This document shows, one piece after another, positions 1-8,819 of a stretch of 64,000 bases of DNA. Source of the DNA: Paenibacillus zeirhizosphaerae (GTDB lineage Bacteria; Bacillota; Bacilli; Paenibacillales; Paenibacillaceae); assembly GCF_030705605.1 (NCBI RefSeq), contig NZ_JAPCKK010000018.1, forward strand, positions 1-64,000. The letters are read 5' to 3'. The translations under genes were made by a program, and so were the position numbers. The first letter of the stretch is position 1. The number at the start of each line of letters is the position of its first letter. The notes beneath the pieces are model-generated. The model saw only the letters and a program-made list of their open reading frames with translations. It was not told the DNA's origin and did not search any database.

Positions 1-45
1 CATGGACTTAGAACGCTTTTGTAATCTGCATGCCCATGAATGACG

Positions 46-123
46 AGCATCGGAAAGCCGTATGAGGGAAAACCTCACGTACGGTTTGATGAGGAGGGGC
101 AGGAATCCCTGCCCTTTACTCTA
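46..123 (+). mobile_element. 3' end of a group II intron (domains V and VI)
   Basis: Positions 54-87 fold as a typical domain V: an AAAGCCGT arm, a GAGGGAAAACCTC tip and a closing ACGGTTT arm. Positions 96-115 form the domain VI hairpin (GGGGCAGG, then AAT, then CCCTGCCC), followed by TTTACTCTA, a usual 3' splice end with an unpaired A near position 118. Domain V is the catalytic core of these self-splicing retroelements. Only the 3' tail lies in the window; the reverse transcriptase reading frame would be to the left and is not seen. The short domain V and terminal TACTCTA resemble bacterial class C introns, but the class is an inference. Confidence 0.85.
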
Positions 124-130
124 GCCGGAG

Positions 131-169
131 GGTCAACAGCGATTGCAGGAATGCTTCGTTCTCGGAGCG
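131..169 (+). repeat. dispersed repeat, copy 1 (3' exon side of the intron)
   Basis: The stretch beginning GGTCAACAGCGATTGCAGG and running through GCTTCGTTCTCGGAGCG matches, with about three mismatches, the reverse complement of 52785-52824. It starts about seven bases after the intron end, so the intron appears to sit at or inside a member of this repeat family. Confidence 0.75.
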
Positions 170-221
170 TCTCAGAACGTAGAAGAGGTGCCCACATCAT
201 AGGACACCCCTGCGTTCAACT

Positions 222-1001
222 TTATTTTACTGCAACGTAGAACAGCCTTGAAGCGTCATCCCCCGCCTCCACCCATTCAAAATCGGCATAGATCTGAACC
301 TCGCGAAAGCCCGCCTTGACCAGCTCCGTTCTCATCCATTCCGGATCATAGGCCCGCTGCACATGCAATTCCTCGAACCGCTCGTACAGATTGCGCCCTT
401 CCGACTCCGCACGCGCGAAAATGCTCAACCGGTGCTCAATTTCACAGCGCTGCACATCCAGGTCACATGTCCAAATGTAAGAGATCGAACGTTCATCCAG
501 CACGAATGGCTGCTCTTCAGCATAACGCCTGAACGTATTCGGGTGATGCACATCGAATAGAAAAGTCCCGTCAGGCTTCAAGCCTTCATAGGTCCTGCGG
601 AAAACACGGGTGATATCCTCTTCCTCCAGCAAATAATTCAGGCAATCGCAGAAAGAAATAACCGTATCGACCGATTCCGGCAGCCTCCAGTCCCGCATGT
701 CCTGCTGCAACCAACGGACGCTGCCTTCCCGGAATAATCTCCTACCCTGGGAAGTCGCCTCCATCTTGCTGCGGGCGACGGCCAACATATCTGCAGAGAG
801 ATCAATACCTGTAACCTCAAAGCCCGAATTGACAAGCGGGATCGTGATAGCCCCGGTACCGCAACCAAGCTCGGCCACACTATGGGGCATCCCGTGCTTC
901 TCCCATACCTGTCTTGCAAAACGAAGCCAATCCGGATAGGGCATATCCTCCATTAATTCATCGTATACATAAGCAAACTTCCGGTAAGAAGACATGTTCA
1001 C
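222..1001 (-). CDS. yqeM: class I SAM-dependent methyltransferase, YqeM-like
   Basis: This 259-residue protein has the class I methyltransferase fold. Motif I (AELGCGTGAITIPL, about residues 43-56) binds S-adenosylmethionine, motif II ends in GIDLSADML, and an acidic loop follows at QQDMRDW. The substrate is unknown. In Bacillus the same gene follows rsfS; here a CvfB-like gene is inserted between them. The start is GTG at 1001, with GGAAAG six bases upstream; an ATG two codons later is the alternative. It is the last gene of the yqeG operon, with 32 bases from the preceding stop codon. A weak hairpin at 186-212 may terminate the transcript. Confidence 0.85.
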   Translation of the reverse strand: MNMSSYRKFAYVYDELMEDMPYPDWLRFARQVWEKHGMPHSVAELGCGTGAITIPLVNSGFEVTGIDLSADMLAVARSKMEATSQGRRLFREGSVRWLQQDMRDWRLPESVDTVISFCDCLNYLLEEEDITRVFRRTYEGLKPDGTFLFDVHHPNTFRRYAEEQPFVLDERSISYIWTCDLDVQRCEIEHRLSIFARAESEGRNLYERFEELHVQRAYDPEWMRTELVKAGFREVQIYADFEWVEAGDDASRLFYVAVK

Positions 1002-1033
1002 ACCGCACTTTCCATTTCCTGCACAGAGCTGTT

Positions 1034-1954
1034 TTACTGCTTCTGATGATCCTGGTTACTCTGCTCCATCGGCATTTTCTCTTGCAAATAGGTCCAGTTC
1101 TCCTTCTGTACAATCAGACCTTCCTTCATCAGCTTGCCGAGAGCCCGCTTGAACGCCGATTTGCTGATCCCGAAGCGCTGCTTGATAATGTCAGGCGGCG
1201 TTTGGTCAGAGTATGGCATACCGCCTCCCGGCCGCTCCTTCAAAAATTCAAGCAGACGCTCGGAATCCTCCATGCGTCCCACTTCCTTGCGCGGAGCCAT
1301 GGCTAGGTTCACACGCCCATCCTCTTCCCGGACATGCGTGACTCTCGCTTTGACCGTCTCACCCAGCCGCAGCATCCGGCTGCGCTCGGAGGCATGAATC
1401 ATGCCGATCGCGCCGAATCCGAGCACACCGCCGTCTACCAGCACAAAGGTACCCATTTGCAAGGGCTTGTACACCGTCGCTTCAACCCATGTATTGATCC
1501 AGGATTCCGGCGCGTGGAAGGTCAATGGAGACAGTTCCTGCTCCCCCGCCAGCTTGGCGCGCAGTCTTCCCTGTTTGTCATGCTCCATGATGGCAAAAAC
1601 ATGGTCGCCCACCTTTGGATGCAAATCCCGGTTTTCCGGCAATTCCCGGATCGGCAGCAGGAGCTGACGTCCGAGTCCCATTTCGAGAAAGCAGCCCAGC
1701 CGCGGATGAACGTCCGCCACCTCCAGCCTGGTCATTTCGCCTAGTGTCAGATAAGGCTTCTTCATCGTAGCGGCAAGCCGGTCCTCCGTATCATAAAAGA
1801 TAAAGACGTCCAACCGGTCGCCAATTTCGATTTTTCGCGTCAGCTCCGTATAATGCAGCAGCACATCCTGATCGCCATAGCTGAGAAAGTAACCGTAAGG
1901 TGATACCTCGCGATCCACCATGATGTTGACTATTGTTCCAGCAATCAAATTCAT
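1034..1954 (-). CDS. cvfB: S1-domain RNA-binding protein, CvfB/YitL family
   Basis: This 306-residue protein matches the CvfB family in length and layout: three S1-like OB folds (about residues 1-65, 70-135 and 145-220) and a C-terminal winged helix (about 235-295) with SDQTPPDIIKQRFGISKSAF. In Staphylococcus aureus CvfB is an RNA-binding regulator of virulence gene expression; in Bacillus the YitL homologue is of unknown role. Here it is embedded in a ribosome-assembly operon, its ATG overlapping the rsfS stop codon as ATGA, so the two are probably translationally coupled. That position fits a general role in RNA metabolism. Family assignment is firm, function is not. Confidence 0.88.
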   Translation of the reverse strand: MNLIAGTIVNIMVDREVSPYGYFLSYGDQDVLLHYTELTRKIEIGDRLDVFIFYDTEDRLAATMKKPYLTLGEMTRLEVADVHPRLGCFLEMGLGRQLLLPIRELPENRDLHPKVGDHVFAIMEHDKQGRLRAKLAGEQELSPLTFHAPESWINTWVEATVYKPLQMGTFVLVDGGVLGFGAIGMIHASERSRMLRLGETVKARVTHVREEDGRVNLAMAPRKEVGRMEDSERLLEFLKERPGGGMPYSDQTPPDIIKQRFGISKSAFKRALGKLMKEGLIVQKENWTYLQEKMPMEQSNQDHQKQ

Positions 1955-2298
1955 ACCGTCTCCACTACTTTGGCATCAGACCAGAGTCTTTCGATATTGT
2001 AGTATTCACGCTCATCACGGTGGAATACGTGTACGATTACATCGCCCAGATCAATCAGGACCCAACGTGCCGAATCCATGCCTTCGATCCCTTTCACGAT
2101 TCCACCCTTTTCCATCACCTCTTTGCGAATCCCGGTAACGATCGCCTGTACCTGAGTATCCGAGTTCCCGTGGCAAATCATAAAATAGTCTGCCACAAGG
2201 GAGATGCCGCGCAGGTCAAGCGCCACGATATTCATCGCTTTCTTGTCATCGGCGGCGTTAACCGCAAGCTGTAAAAGTTCATTTGGCTTTATTGTCAT
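1951..2298 (-). CDS. rsfS: ribosome silencing factor RsfS
   Basis: This 115-residue protein is full length for RsfS (DUF143). Family hallmarks include DLRGISLVADYFMICHGNS near residues 28-46 and the C-terminal WVLIDLGDVIVHVFH stretch. RsfS binds ribosomal protein L14 on the 50S subunit and blocks joining to 30S, lowering translation in starvation or stationary phase. The ATG directly follows the yqeK stop codon (TGAATG) and has a GGAGG site seven bases upstream, inside the end of yqeK. The gene order yqeK-rsfS is the standard Bacillales order. Confidence 0.95.
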   Translation of the reverse strand: MTIKPNELLQLAVNAADDKKAMNIVALDLRGISLVADYFMICHGNSDTQVQAIVTGIRKEVMEKGGIVKGIEGMDSARWVLIDLGDVIVHVFHRDEREYYNIERLWSDAKVVETV

Positions 2299-2892
2299 TC
2301 ACAAACCTCCAAGAGATTGAATTTTTAATTGTTGTACCAGATTATTGCGCGATAATACTGTTAGCGGGTAAATGATTTTCCGCTGCGTGAGCAGCAGCGA
2401 AATCGTCGAATCAAAGCCGGCCACCAGCGCCTCTTCAAGGCTATGTTGAGCCAGTTCGCGGATATTATTCACACCAGGAAAGTCTCTTCCGGGCTCCATG
2501 TAATCGGCCAGACACACCACTTTATCCAGCAGGCTCATATTTTCTCTGCCCGAAGTATGCCAGCGGATCGCATTCAGCACCTCGGAATCCTCCACAGCGT
2601 AGTCTCTGCGTGCTACGATAAAGCCTACCTCGGCGTGCCAAAGCTGCTTGTCATGCTGCAGCAGCTCTTTGTTGCTTTCGCCGCTTTCCTCAATGACGTC
2701 TTTCATTTCCTGGACAGGCCAATATTTGGCTACATCGTGCAAAATCGCTGCCAAATCCGCCTTAACGGGGTCGGCTCCATACTTTTCTGCCAACTGGGTG
2801 GCGGTGTGCATCACGCCAAGTGTATGCTGCCAGCGTTTTTCCGGCATCTGGCCGGATACGATCTCGATCAGCTTCTCGCGGCTATATTTCAT
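2299..2892 (-). CDS. yqeK: HD-domain hydrolase YqeK (symmetrical Ap4A hydrolase family)
   Basis: This 197-residue HD-superfamily phosphohydrolase has metal ligands visible as H in HTLGVMH, HD in AAILHDVAKYW and later H and D residues (WHAEVG, WHTSG, LADYMEPGR). Characterised YqeK proteins from Firmicutes hydrolyse diadenosine tetraphosphate to two ADP. The ATG at 2892 is preferred because GGGGAAG lies four to eight bases upstream; a longer frame to 2919 lies wholly inside nadD. The gene overlaps the end of nadD by 11 bases, so the two are translationally coupled. Confidence 0.92.
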   Translation of the reverse strand: MKYSREKLIEIVSGQMPEKRWQHTLGVMHTATQLAEKYGADPVKADLAAILHDVAKYWPVQEMKDVIEESGESNKELLQHDKQLWHAEVGFIVARRDYAVEDSEVLNAIRWHTSGRENMSLLDKVVCLADYMEPGRDFPGVNNIRELAQHSLEEALVAGFDSTISLLLTQRKIIYPLTVLSRNNLVQQLKIQSLGGL

Positions 2893-3466
2893 ACATGCTT
2901 CCCCTTGTAATATATTCAAACACCTGATCAGGCACCATGTAACGGACGGAATGTCCGGCAGCTATGCGCTCTCTGATGTCTGTTGAGGAGATATCGACGA
3001 CCGGCATCTCGGCCAGCACCACCCTGTCATGCAGGAAAGCGGGTAGCTCATGAAGTGCGAGCTCGTAGCCCGGCCTTCTTACCCCGATAAACACAAGTCT
3101 TTGCGCCAACTCTTCGATATGCTCCCAGTGTGGAAGATAGTTCACCATGTCGGCGCCGATAATGAAATAGAACTGAATGCCGGGATGCAGTTCCTGCAGC
3201 TCCCTAATGGTCTCGAACGTGTAGGATACGCCGCCCCTGCGGATTTCCACATCAATTACCTCAAACGCAGCATTTCCATGAACGGCTTCCCTCACCATCT
3301 GCAGCCGCTCCTCGCCTGTTGCGCCCGCCCCCTGTTTATGCGGAGGAATATGGGAAGGCATAAACCATACCCTATCCAGTTGAAAAGCATCATATGCCGC
3401 TTCAGCAGCCAGCATATGCCCTATATGAATGGGATCGAATGTTCCACCCATAATTCCGATTCTCAT
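2882..3466 (-). CDS. nadD: nicotinate-nucleotide adenylyltransferase
   Basis: NadD transfers AMP from ATP to nicotinate mononucleotide, making deamido-NAD in cytoplasmic NAD synthesis. The 194-residue protein carries the nucleotidyltransferase signature GGTFDPIHIGH at residues 7-17, including the HxGH motif, and the C-terminal SSTDIRERIAAGHSV motif (the ISSTxxR box). Length is normal for Bacillales. It lies between the yhbY-type gene and yqeK, the usual place in this operon. Confidence 0.96.
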   Translation of the reverse strand: MRIGIMGGTFDPIHIGHMLAAEAAYDAFQLDRVWFMPSHIPPHKQGAGATGEERLQMVREAVHGNAAFEVIDVEIRRGGVSYTFETIRELQELHPGIQFYFIIGADMVNYLPHWEHIEELAQRLVFIGVRRPGYELALHELPAFLHDRVVLAEMPVVDISSTDIRERIAAGHSVRYMVPDQVFEYITRGSMYEI

Positions 3467-3493
3467 AGCTCCACCTTTATCCCAGATACGCTA

Positions 3494-3784
3494 TTATGGA
3501 AGCTCGATCTGCCTGTTATCACGGGATTCCTTGTAAAGGATAATCGTGCTGCCGATAATCTGCACCAGCTCCGATCCGGTCTTGCCGGCTAATTCCTCGG
3601 CAATTTCGTGCTTGTCATCCAGATTGTTGTTCAGGATAGACACCTTCATCAGCTCGCGCTTCTCAATTGCGTCATTAATATGACGAATGAGGTGATCATT
3701 CGTGCCGTTTTTCCCTACCTGGAACACAGGATCCAGATGATGCGCCAGCGAGCGCAGATAACGCTTTTGCTTGCCTGTTAACAT
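3494..3784 (-). CDS. yhbY: CRM-domain RNA-binding protein YhbY/YqeI
   Basis: This 96-residue protein is a single CRM domain: it opens with LTGKQKRYLRSLAH, has the conserved FQVGKNG turn (about residues 21-27) and ends in IGSTIILYKES. The YhbY family associates with 50S ribosomal precursors and is thought to act in ribosome assembly. AAGGAG lies 11 bases before the ATG. It sits between aroE (104-base gap) and nadD (27-base gap) in the same orientation. Confidence 0.93.
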   Translation of the reverse strand: MLTGKQKRYLRSLAHHLDPVFQVGKNGTNDHLIRHINDAIEKRELMKVSILNNNLDDKHEIAEELAGKTGSELVQIIGSTIILYKESRDNRQIELP

Positions 3785-3888
3785 AATAATATATACTCCT
3801 TCACGGCTGTTCGGTAACGGTTAAATGCCGCACCTGAATCGCAGCCTCTCTCAATTAGCAAATTAGTTAAATAAATAAGACGCACAGC

Positions 3889-4755
3889 TTAGGTCAGGCT
3901 ATCCAGCACAGCCTGGCGCATAACCTGTACGTCCGGCCGAAAGCCAAGCCAGTATTCGAAAGCAATCGCCCCCTGGTACACGAACATGCCGAGGCCGCCG
4001 TGCACCTTACATCCCCGCAGCAGCCTGCTTTCACGAAGCAGCTTGGTTTCCAGCGGATTGTAAATCAGATCGCTGACAACGATCCCTTCCGGGATAATAT
4101 CTACCGGCAAGGGGATATCCTCCGTCTGCGGATGCATACCAACCGAGGTGGTGTTGATCAATATATCTACGCCGAGAAGAAGCTCACGTGCCTGCTCCAT
4201 GGAATACCCTTCAACCGGTATCTCCGCGCTATATTCACCAGCAAGCTGTCTAGCCTTGTCTTCCGTCCGGTTAACGATGATGACCCGCTTCGGCCGCTCC
4301 TGAAGCAGCGCATACACGATTCCCCTGCTCGCGCCCCCGGCGCCAAGCAGCATCACCGTCTTGCCCGTCAGGTCGGAAACAGCCTCTTCCCGTAAGGAAC
4401 GCACATAACCTGCTCCGTCTGTATTATATCCCTTCAGCTTGCCGTTTGCATGCACAATCGTATTCACAGCTCCGATTTTCTTCGCTGACTCATCAAGCTC
4501 ATCCAGATAATCCATAACGGCAACTTTGTGCGGGATCGTCACATTGATTCCAAGAAAGCCCTGCCCGCGGATATCCCTCAGCGTCTCTTCCAATTGATCG
4601 GATTTGACATGTAGCCGTCTGTATTCCCCCGCGATACCAGCCGCCCCAAACGCAGCCGCCATCATGACCGGAGACTTGGAATGCGCAATCGGATCACCGA
4701 TGACTCCCAGCAGCACAGGGCCTTTGTCTTTGGTATGGTTTGCAGTACTCATCAT
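3889..4755 (-). CDS. aroE: shikimate 5-dehydrogenase
   Basis: AroE reduces 3-dehydroshikimate to shikimate with NADPH on the route to chorismate and aromatic amino acids. The 288-residue protein has the substrate motif SKSPVM (about residues 27-32), the catalytic lysine in NVTIPHKVAVMDYL, the NTDGAG motif (about 111-116), the Rossmann nucleotide site LLGAGGASRG (about 136-145) and the C-terminal GLGMFVYQGAIAFEYW motif. Two adjacent ATG codons could start it, and the Shine-Dalgarno site is weak. It is flanked by yqeH and yhbY as in Bacillus. Confidence 0.95.
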   Translation of the reverse strand: MMSTANHTKDKGPVLLGVIGDPIAHSKSPVMMAAAFGAAGIAGEYRRLHVKSDQLEETLRDIRGQGFLGINVTIPHKVAVMDYLDELDESAKKIGAVNTIVHANGKLKGYNTDGAGYVRSLREEAVSDLTGKTVMLLGAGGASRGIVYALLQERPKRVIIVNRTEDKARQLAGEYSAEIPVEGYSMEQARELLLGVDILINTTSVGMHPQTEDIPLPVDIIPEGIVVSDLIYNPLETKLLRESRLLRGCKVHGGLGMFVYQGAIAFEYWLGFRPDVQVMRQAVLDSLT

Positions 4756-4840
4756 GGCTATTACGTCTTCCCTTCATGCCTAAAGTATGAACGGCGGTAG
4801 GAACAGCCGTTCCATACCGCCATGCAGCATACCGGCCGGG

Positions 4841-5968
4841 CTAGATCAGTGAAGGGCGCACTAATACGCGGATACCACGCGGCGCGTGCACAGCCACCAG
4901 CGCCCCGCTGTTCCCGTTCACCTTAATCCATCCCAAACCGGATATATAAATATCCGATTCAGATCCCTTGGGAATTCTGAATTCATGTCTCGTCCATTCG
5001 GGCATCGCGTCCGCATCTTCCTTTGAAGGAGGAGACAGAAGCTCCCCGACATGATTCGCGTATAAATCATTAGCCTTGTCCAGCTTGGTACGGTGAATCT
5101 TCAGCCCTCCGCCGATATAACAGGTAAAGGATTGATGAGCTCCTTCAATAAAATCAAAGCGCGCCATACCGCCAAAAAACAACGTTTGCCCGGAGTCCAA
5201 CTGATAGGCGGCCGGCTTCAGCGGCTTGTCAGGCATGACAGCAGCCAAATCCTTCCGTGAGACGATTTCACTGAAGCGCCAAGGATAGACGATTCCTGGG
5301 GTATCAATAATGAAGTGCCCATCGTCCAACGGGATATTGACCATATCCAGCGTCGTTCCGGGATAACGCGAAGTTGTCAATTCCTGCTCCATATCGCTGT
5401 AATCACGAATCAGACGATTAATGAAAGTGGATTTACCGACATTCGTCGCGCCGACAACATAGACATCACGGTTGCCGCGCTGCTCAGCCACCGCTTCCAG
5501 CAGGCGGTCAAACCCGTGATTCTTCTTCGCGCTGCACAGCACGATATCGGTCGTGCGCAGCCCTTGCTCCTTAGCCTGCTTCTGTATCCAATTCCGGATC
5601 TTGTTCCAGTTCGTTACCTTCGGCAACAGATCGGTCTTGTTAACTGCCAGCAGAACCGGGTTGCTTCCCACAAAACGCTGAAGCCCCGAGATGAGGCTTC
5701 CTTCAAAGTCGAAGAGATCAACAATATGAATAACGAGTGCGTCTTTGTCACCGATGCGGCTAAGCAGGGCGAGAAATTCGTCCTGGTCGACCGTTACGGA
5801 AGACGATTCGTTGTAATTTTTAATACGGAAGCAGCGCTGGCATATCACCGGTTCTTTGTCGAGCGCTTTCTCGGGAACGTATCCCGGAAGCTCTGGCTGC
5901 ACTGTTTGGAGCCGGATTCCACAGCCGCTGCATTTGACGGCTTGCAGGCCGTCAGATATTTCTGTCAT
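4841..5968 (-). CDS. yqeH: ribosome biogenesis GTPase YqeH
   Basis: This 375-residue protein is a circularly permuted GTPase needed for 30S subunit assembly. An N-terminal treble-clef zinc finger (CSGC at residues 14-17 and CQRC at about 43-46) precedes the GTPase domain. Its motifs run in permuted order: G4 NKTDLL, then G5 SAKKNHG, then G1 GATNVGKST, then G3 DTPG. A C-terminal domain follows. Its ATG overlaps the yqeG stop codon as ATGA, so the two are translationally coupled. Confidence 0.96.
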   Translation of the reverse strand: MTEISDGLQAVKCSGCGIRLQTVQPELPGYVPEKALDKEPVICQRCFRIKNYNESSSVTVDQDEFLALLSRIGDKDALVIHIVDLFDFEGSLISGLQRFVGSNPVLLAVNKTDLLPKVTNWNKIRNWIQKQAKEQGLRTTDIVLCSAKKNHGFDRLLEAVAEQRGNRDVYVVGATNVGKSTFINRLIRDYSDMEQELTTSRYPGTTLDMVNIPLDDGHFIIDTPGIVYPWRFSEIVSRKDLAAVMPDKPLKPAAYQLDSGQTLFFGGMARFDFIEGAHQSFTCYIGGGLKIHRTKLDKANDLYANHVGELLSPPSKEDADAMPEWTRHEFRIPKGSESDIYISGLGWIKVNGNSGALVAVHAPRGIRVLVRPSLI

Positions 5969-6492
5969 TTCTTTTCTTCCTCCTCATTCCAAATCCCTTT
6001 CCTGCGAAGCTGTGACAGGGCGATCCGCTCCAGCCGCCGGTTGATACGGGTTGTCCAGCCTTCATCGTTCAGAGAAATCGGGAGCACAAGGACCGTGTGC
6101 AGCCCGAGGCGGTTGCCTCCGAACACATCCGTCATCATCTGATCCCCTACGACAATCGTCTGCTCCGGGGTAAGCCCCATCATGTTCATCGCTTTGCGAA
6201 ATGGAGCATTGGACGGTTTGCGGGCACCGTGAATAAACTCAATATCGAGCGGAGTCGCAAACAAGGACACCCTATTCATATTGTTATTCGACACAATGAC
6301 CAACTTAAAGCCCGCCTTCTTCACCTTCTCAAACCATATGACAAGCTCAGGCGTAGCGTTAGGCTCCTTGGCTCCAACAAGCGTATTGTCCAGGTCGGTA
6401 ATAATTCCCTTGTACCCCTGCGCATACAAGCTGTCAAGGTCAATATCAAATACAGTATCCACCCGCAGCCGGGGCATAAACATTTCAAACAA
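5965..6492 (-). CDS. yqeG: HAD-family phosphatase YqeG
   Basis: This 175-residue protein belongs to HAD subfamily IIIA. Motif I is ITDLDNTLVG (about residues 31-40), motif II is VIVSNN, and motif III is KPSNAPF followed by VVGDQMMTDVFGGNRLG. Its substrate in this family is not settled. The start is TTG at 6492: GAGGTG lies about seven bases upstream and the reading from there fits the usual N-terminus; ATG at 6483 is the alternative. It is the first gene of the operon that runs to the methyltransferase at 222. Confidence 0.9.
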   Translation of the reverse strand: MFEMFMPRLRVDTVFDIDLDSLYAQGYKGIITDLDNTLVGAKEPNATPELVIWFEKVKKAGFKLVIVSNNNMNRVSLFATPLDIEFIHGARKPSNAPFRKAMNMMGLTPEQTIVVGDQMMTDVFGGNRLGLHTVLVLPISLNDEGWTTRINRRLERIALSQLRRKGIWNEEEEKK

Positions 6493-6545
6493 ACTCGTTC
6501 ACCTCTGTTTCATACAGCAAACTATACCATAATCTTGGAAGTTAG

Positions 6546-6579
6546 TAAAAAGCCGTCCGCAAGGCATGCGGACGGCTTA
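6546..6579 (-). terminator. intrinsic terminator of the moxR operon
   Basis: A nine-pair stem GCCGTCCGC / GCGGACGGC with a seven-base loop is followed on the minus strand by TTTTTA. It lies just after the stop codon of the transglutaminase gene at 6591. Confidence 0.9.
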
Positions 6580-6590
6580 CAGCAGCTCTG

Positions 6591-8819
6591 TCAGCCGGGT
6601 CCGGCCTGGACATGAGTTTGGGTCGATTTCGTGGCAACACGTAGCTCTGCCGCAGCTTTCCGCACAGCGATCCAGTCCTCTTCCGAGACGGTTGAAGGAC
6701 TGTATCTTGCCTTCTCGAACACCTGCAGAAGCTGCCTCAGCACCGGCGACAGCCGAGGAGTATCCTGCTCCCACCGCGTGATCGATTCACGCAACGTTTC
6801 ATTGCTTCCCCGCCTCCAGCCTTTCCGCTGCAGGTAGCGAAGCCAGCGCTCAGTTTCGACAACCACCTTCTCGCCAGGCGTAAGCGGTCTGCCTGTGCGA
6901 AGATGAAGCATATAGAAATGCAAAGCTATGCGGTTTCTCCATACGATATATCCTGCCCATAGCATTAATACCGCACCGGCTGCCCACACAAAGCCCGCAT
7001 TAATCGCCATTTCATCGTTCGTCTCTGCGGGACCGGTCTCCTGTTCCTGCTGCTCAGGCTGTTCTTCCTCCACCTCGGGCGCAATTACAGGCTCAACTTC
7101 CTCCTGCTGTGTCAGCAGCGGCATATCAAATCCCGGCGTCGCCTCGACCGGAATCCAGCCATAGTCGCCAAAATATACCTCAGCCCAGGAATGGGCATCC
7201 GCGTTGGAGACCGCGTAGGCTGTCATATTCTCTTCATCCGTTACCGCCTGGGTATCGTCAAGGAATACCTGCTGTCCGGGTGCGTAGCCTTTAACCCAGC
7301 GTGCAGGAATCCCGAGAGAACGGGACATCATAACGAGCGAGGTGGAGTAGTAATCACAGTATCCCTCCCGAATATCAAACAGAAAGCTTTCCACGAAATC
7401 ATCGCTTTGCGCCCGCGATACATCCGGGTTATTCGTGTAGGAAAAGTTTTGCTGCAAATACTGCTGCAGCAGTCCAACCTTCTCGTAAGGCGTATCCGCC
7501 GACTCCGTGATTTGCCGCGCCAGATCCGTTACACGTTTCGGGAAATCATCCGGCATTTGCACATACTCATCGATTTGACGGCCGGAATACAGAGCATCGA
7601 AGGTCTGCTTGCGCAGCTCACTTTCAGGCACAATCGGCACCTCGGAGATGATGGTATAGGTCCGTGGAAAAGGATTACCCCGCCGCGCAGAATTCCAGTA
7701 CATTTCCGACTGCTCCGATTTCCAGCTAAGCCAGTCGGTATTCGTGCCGCCATCAACCGATTGTACACGGTTAATCGAATAAGCACCGAACAGGACCGGA
7801 TAGGACTCCTCACCGGCCATATTTATGGTCTGAACCACTTGTTCCGTCTCGATCGCAGGGTGGTCTTCATTATCTAGCTCCTGATTTGCCTGGACGGTGT
7901 CAAAGTCGCTTCTCCGGTTCGCATCTTCCACCCACCCTGTGCCTGTGTATATTCTGCGGGTCTCTCCGCGCCAGTAGCTGCGCTGGCTTGTAACCACATT
8001 CATCACCGGTGAGTAGTCGAAATTAAAGCCCCCGCCCAATTGATTATCCTGCCTGCTGTATCCTGATTCGGTATTCATCTGCTGATTCAGCGTTCCAGCC
8101 CCACCGGCCATTGTAACCTCAGCAGTGCCACTGTATTTCCGCCAAGCCGTATAAGGATCTGTTAGGGTCGGAGGAACTTCCGGCATATTGACGCCCGCGA
8201 CAATCACCAATGAAAAGATGATGGCAATGTTGGCTGCAATCTTGAACGGGGAGCGCCGGAGATATTTCCAGCCTTGAGGATAACGCAGGCTGAAGCTCTG
8301 AAAATGCTTCGAAACAAGCCAGCCCATCCCGGCAAATACGGTCCAGGCTACTTCCTCCCATAGTATAGAAGGTGTAAAAGAATCCAATATGCCAAAGGCA
8401 ATAATATTGATTCCGAGAAAAACAAGGATTCGCTGCCTGGTGATCACGACAAGCGGAATAAGCTCCAGGAGCAGCCAGGCAATCAGTGAAAACCAGATAT
8501 ACGGGGTGAGATTGTCGATAAACTCCCTCATCCGGCTTCCGGCTGTACCCGAATTTGCAAGTATGGAATAGGAGCTGAGCGTTCTGTACAGGATAATAAA
8601 GACTGCCACGGCTTTCGCGCCAAGCTTCCACCCCGGTTTGTTAGGAAGCAAAATTTCTATCGCAGCCAGCGTAACCAGCGTTGTAAGTACAAGCGCGTTG
8701 GTTTCCGCAAACCAAATGGTTGATGTAAAAGACAGCCATTGGACGGCAATTAGCGTAATCCATAAAAAGGTTAAGGCATGATACCAGGATGATACCAGGG
8801 AATTCAGCCATTTTTTCAT
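6591..8819 (-). CDS. membrane-anchored transglutaminase-like protein
   Basis: This 742-residue protein has several hydrophobic segments in its first 210 residues (TgpA-type N-terminal region). An extracytoplasmic region carrying a transglutaminase/protease-like core follows, with the catalytic cysteine in REGYCDYYSTSL and the histidine in ADAHSWAEVYF, then Asp/Glu in WIPVEATPGF. A Glu/Gln-rich linker leads to another membrane segment (about residue 625) and a C-terminal DUF4129-like tail. The family is found next to MoxR and DUF58 genes; its substrate is unknown. The gene directly follows the DUF58 gene without spacing, so it is the third gene of an operon. Confidence 0.88.
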   Translation of the reverse strand: MKKWLNSLVSSWYHALTFLWITLIAVQWLSFTSTIWFAETNALVLTTLVTLAAIEILLPNKPGWKLGAKAVAVFIILYRTLSSYSILANSGTAGSRMREFIDNLTPYIWFSLIAWLLLELIPLVVITRQRILVFLGINIIAFGILDSFTPSILWEEVAWTVFAGMGWLVSKHFQSFSLRYPQGWKYLRRSPFKIAANIAIIFSLVIVAGVNMPEVPPTLTDPYTAWRKYSGTAEVTMAGGAGTLNQQMNTESGYSRQDNQLGGGFNFDYSPVMNVVTSQRSYWRGETRRIYTGTGWVEDANRRSDFDTVQANQELDNEDHPAIETEQVVQTINMAGEESYPVLFGAYSINRVQSVDGGTNTDWLSWKSEQSEMYWNSARRGNPFPRTYTIISEVPIVPESELRKQTFDALYSGRQIDEYVQMPDDFPKRVTDLARQITESADTPYEKVGLLQQYLQQNFSYTNNPDVSRAQSDDFVESFLFDIREGYCDYYSTSLVMMSRSLGIPARWVKGYAPGQQVFLDDTQAVTDEENMTAYAVSNADAHSWAEVYFGDYGWIPVEATPGFDMPLLTQQEEVEPVIAPEVEEEQPEQQEQETGPAETNDEMAINAGFVWAAGAVLMLWAGYIVWRNRIALHFYMLHLRTGRPLTPGEKVVVETERWLRYLQRKGWRRGSNETLRESITRWEQDTPRLSPVLRQLLQVFEKARYSPSTVSEEDWIAVRKAAAELRVATKSTQTHVQAGPG

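Noticed and set aside
40..240. 66-codon frame through the intron end and the repeat
   Set aside because: The sequence is explained by structured intron RNA and a dispersed repeat.
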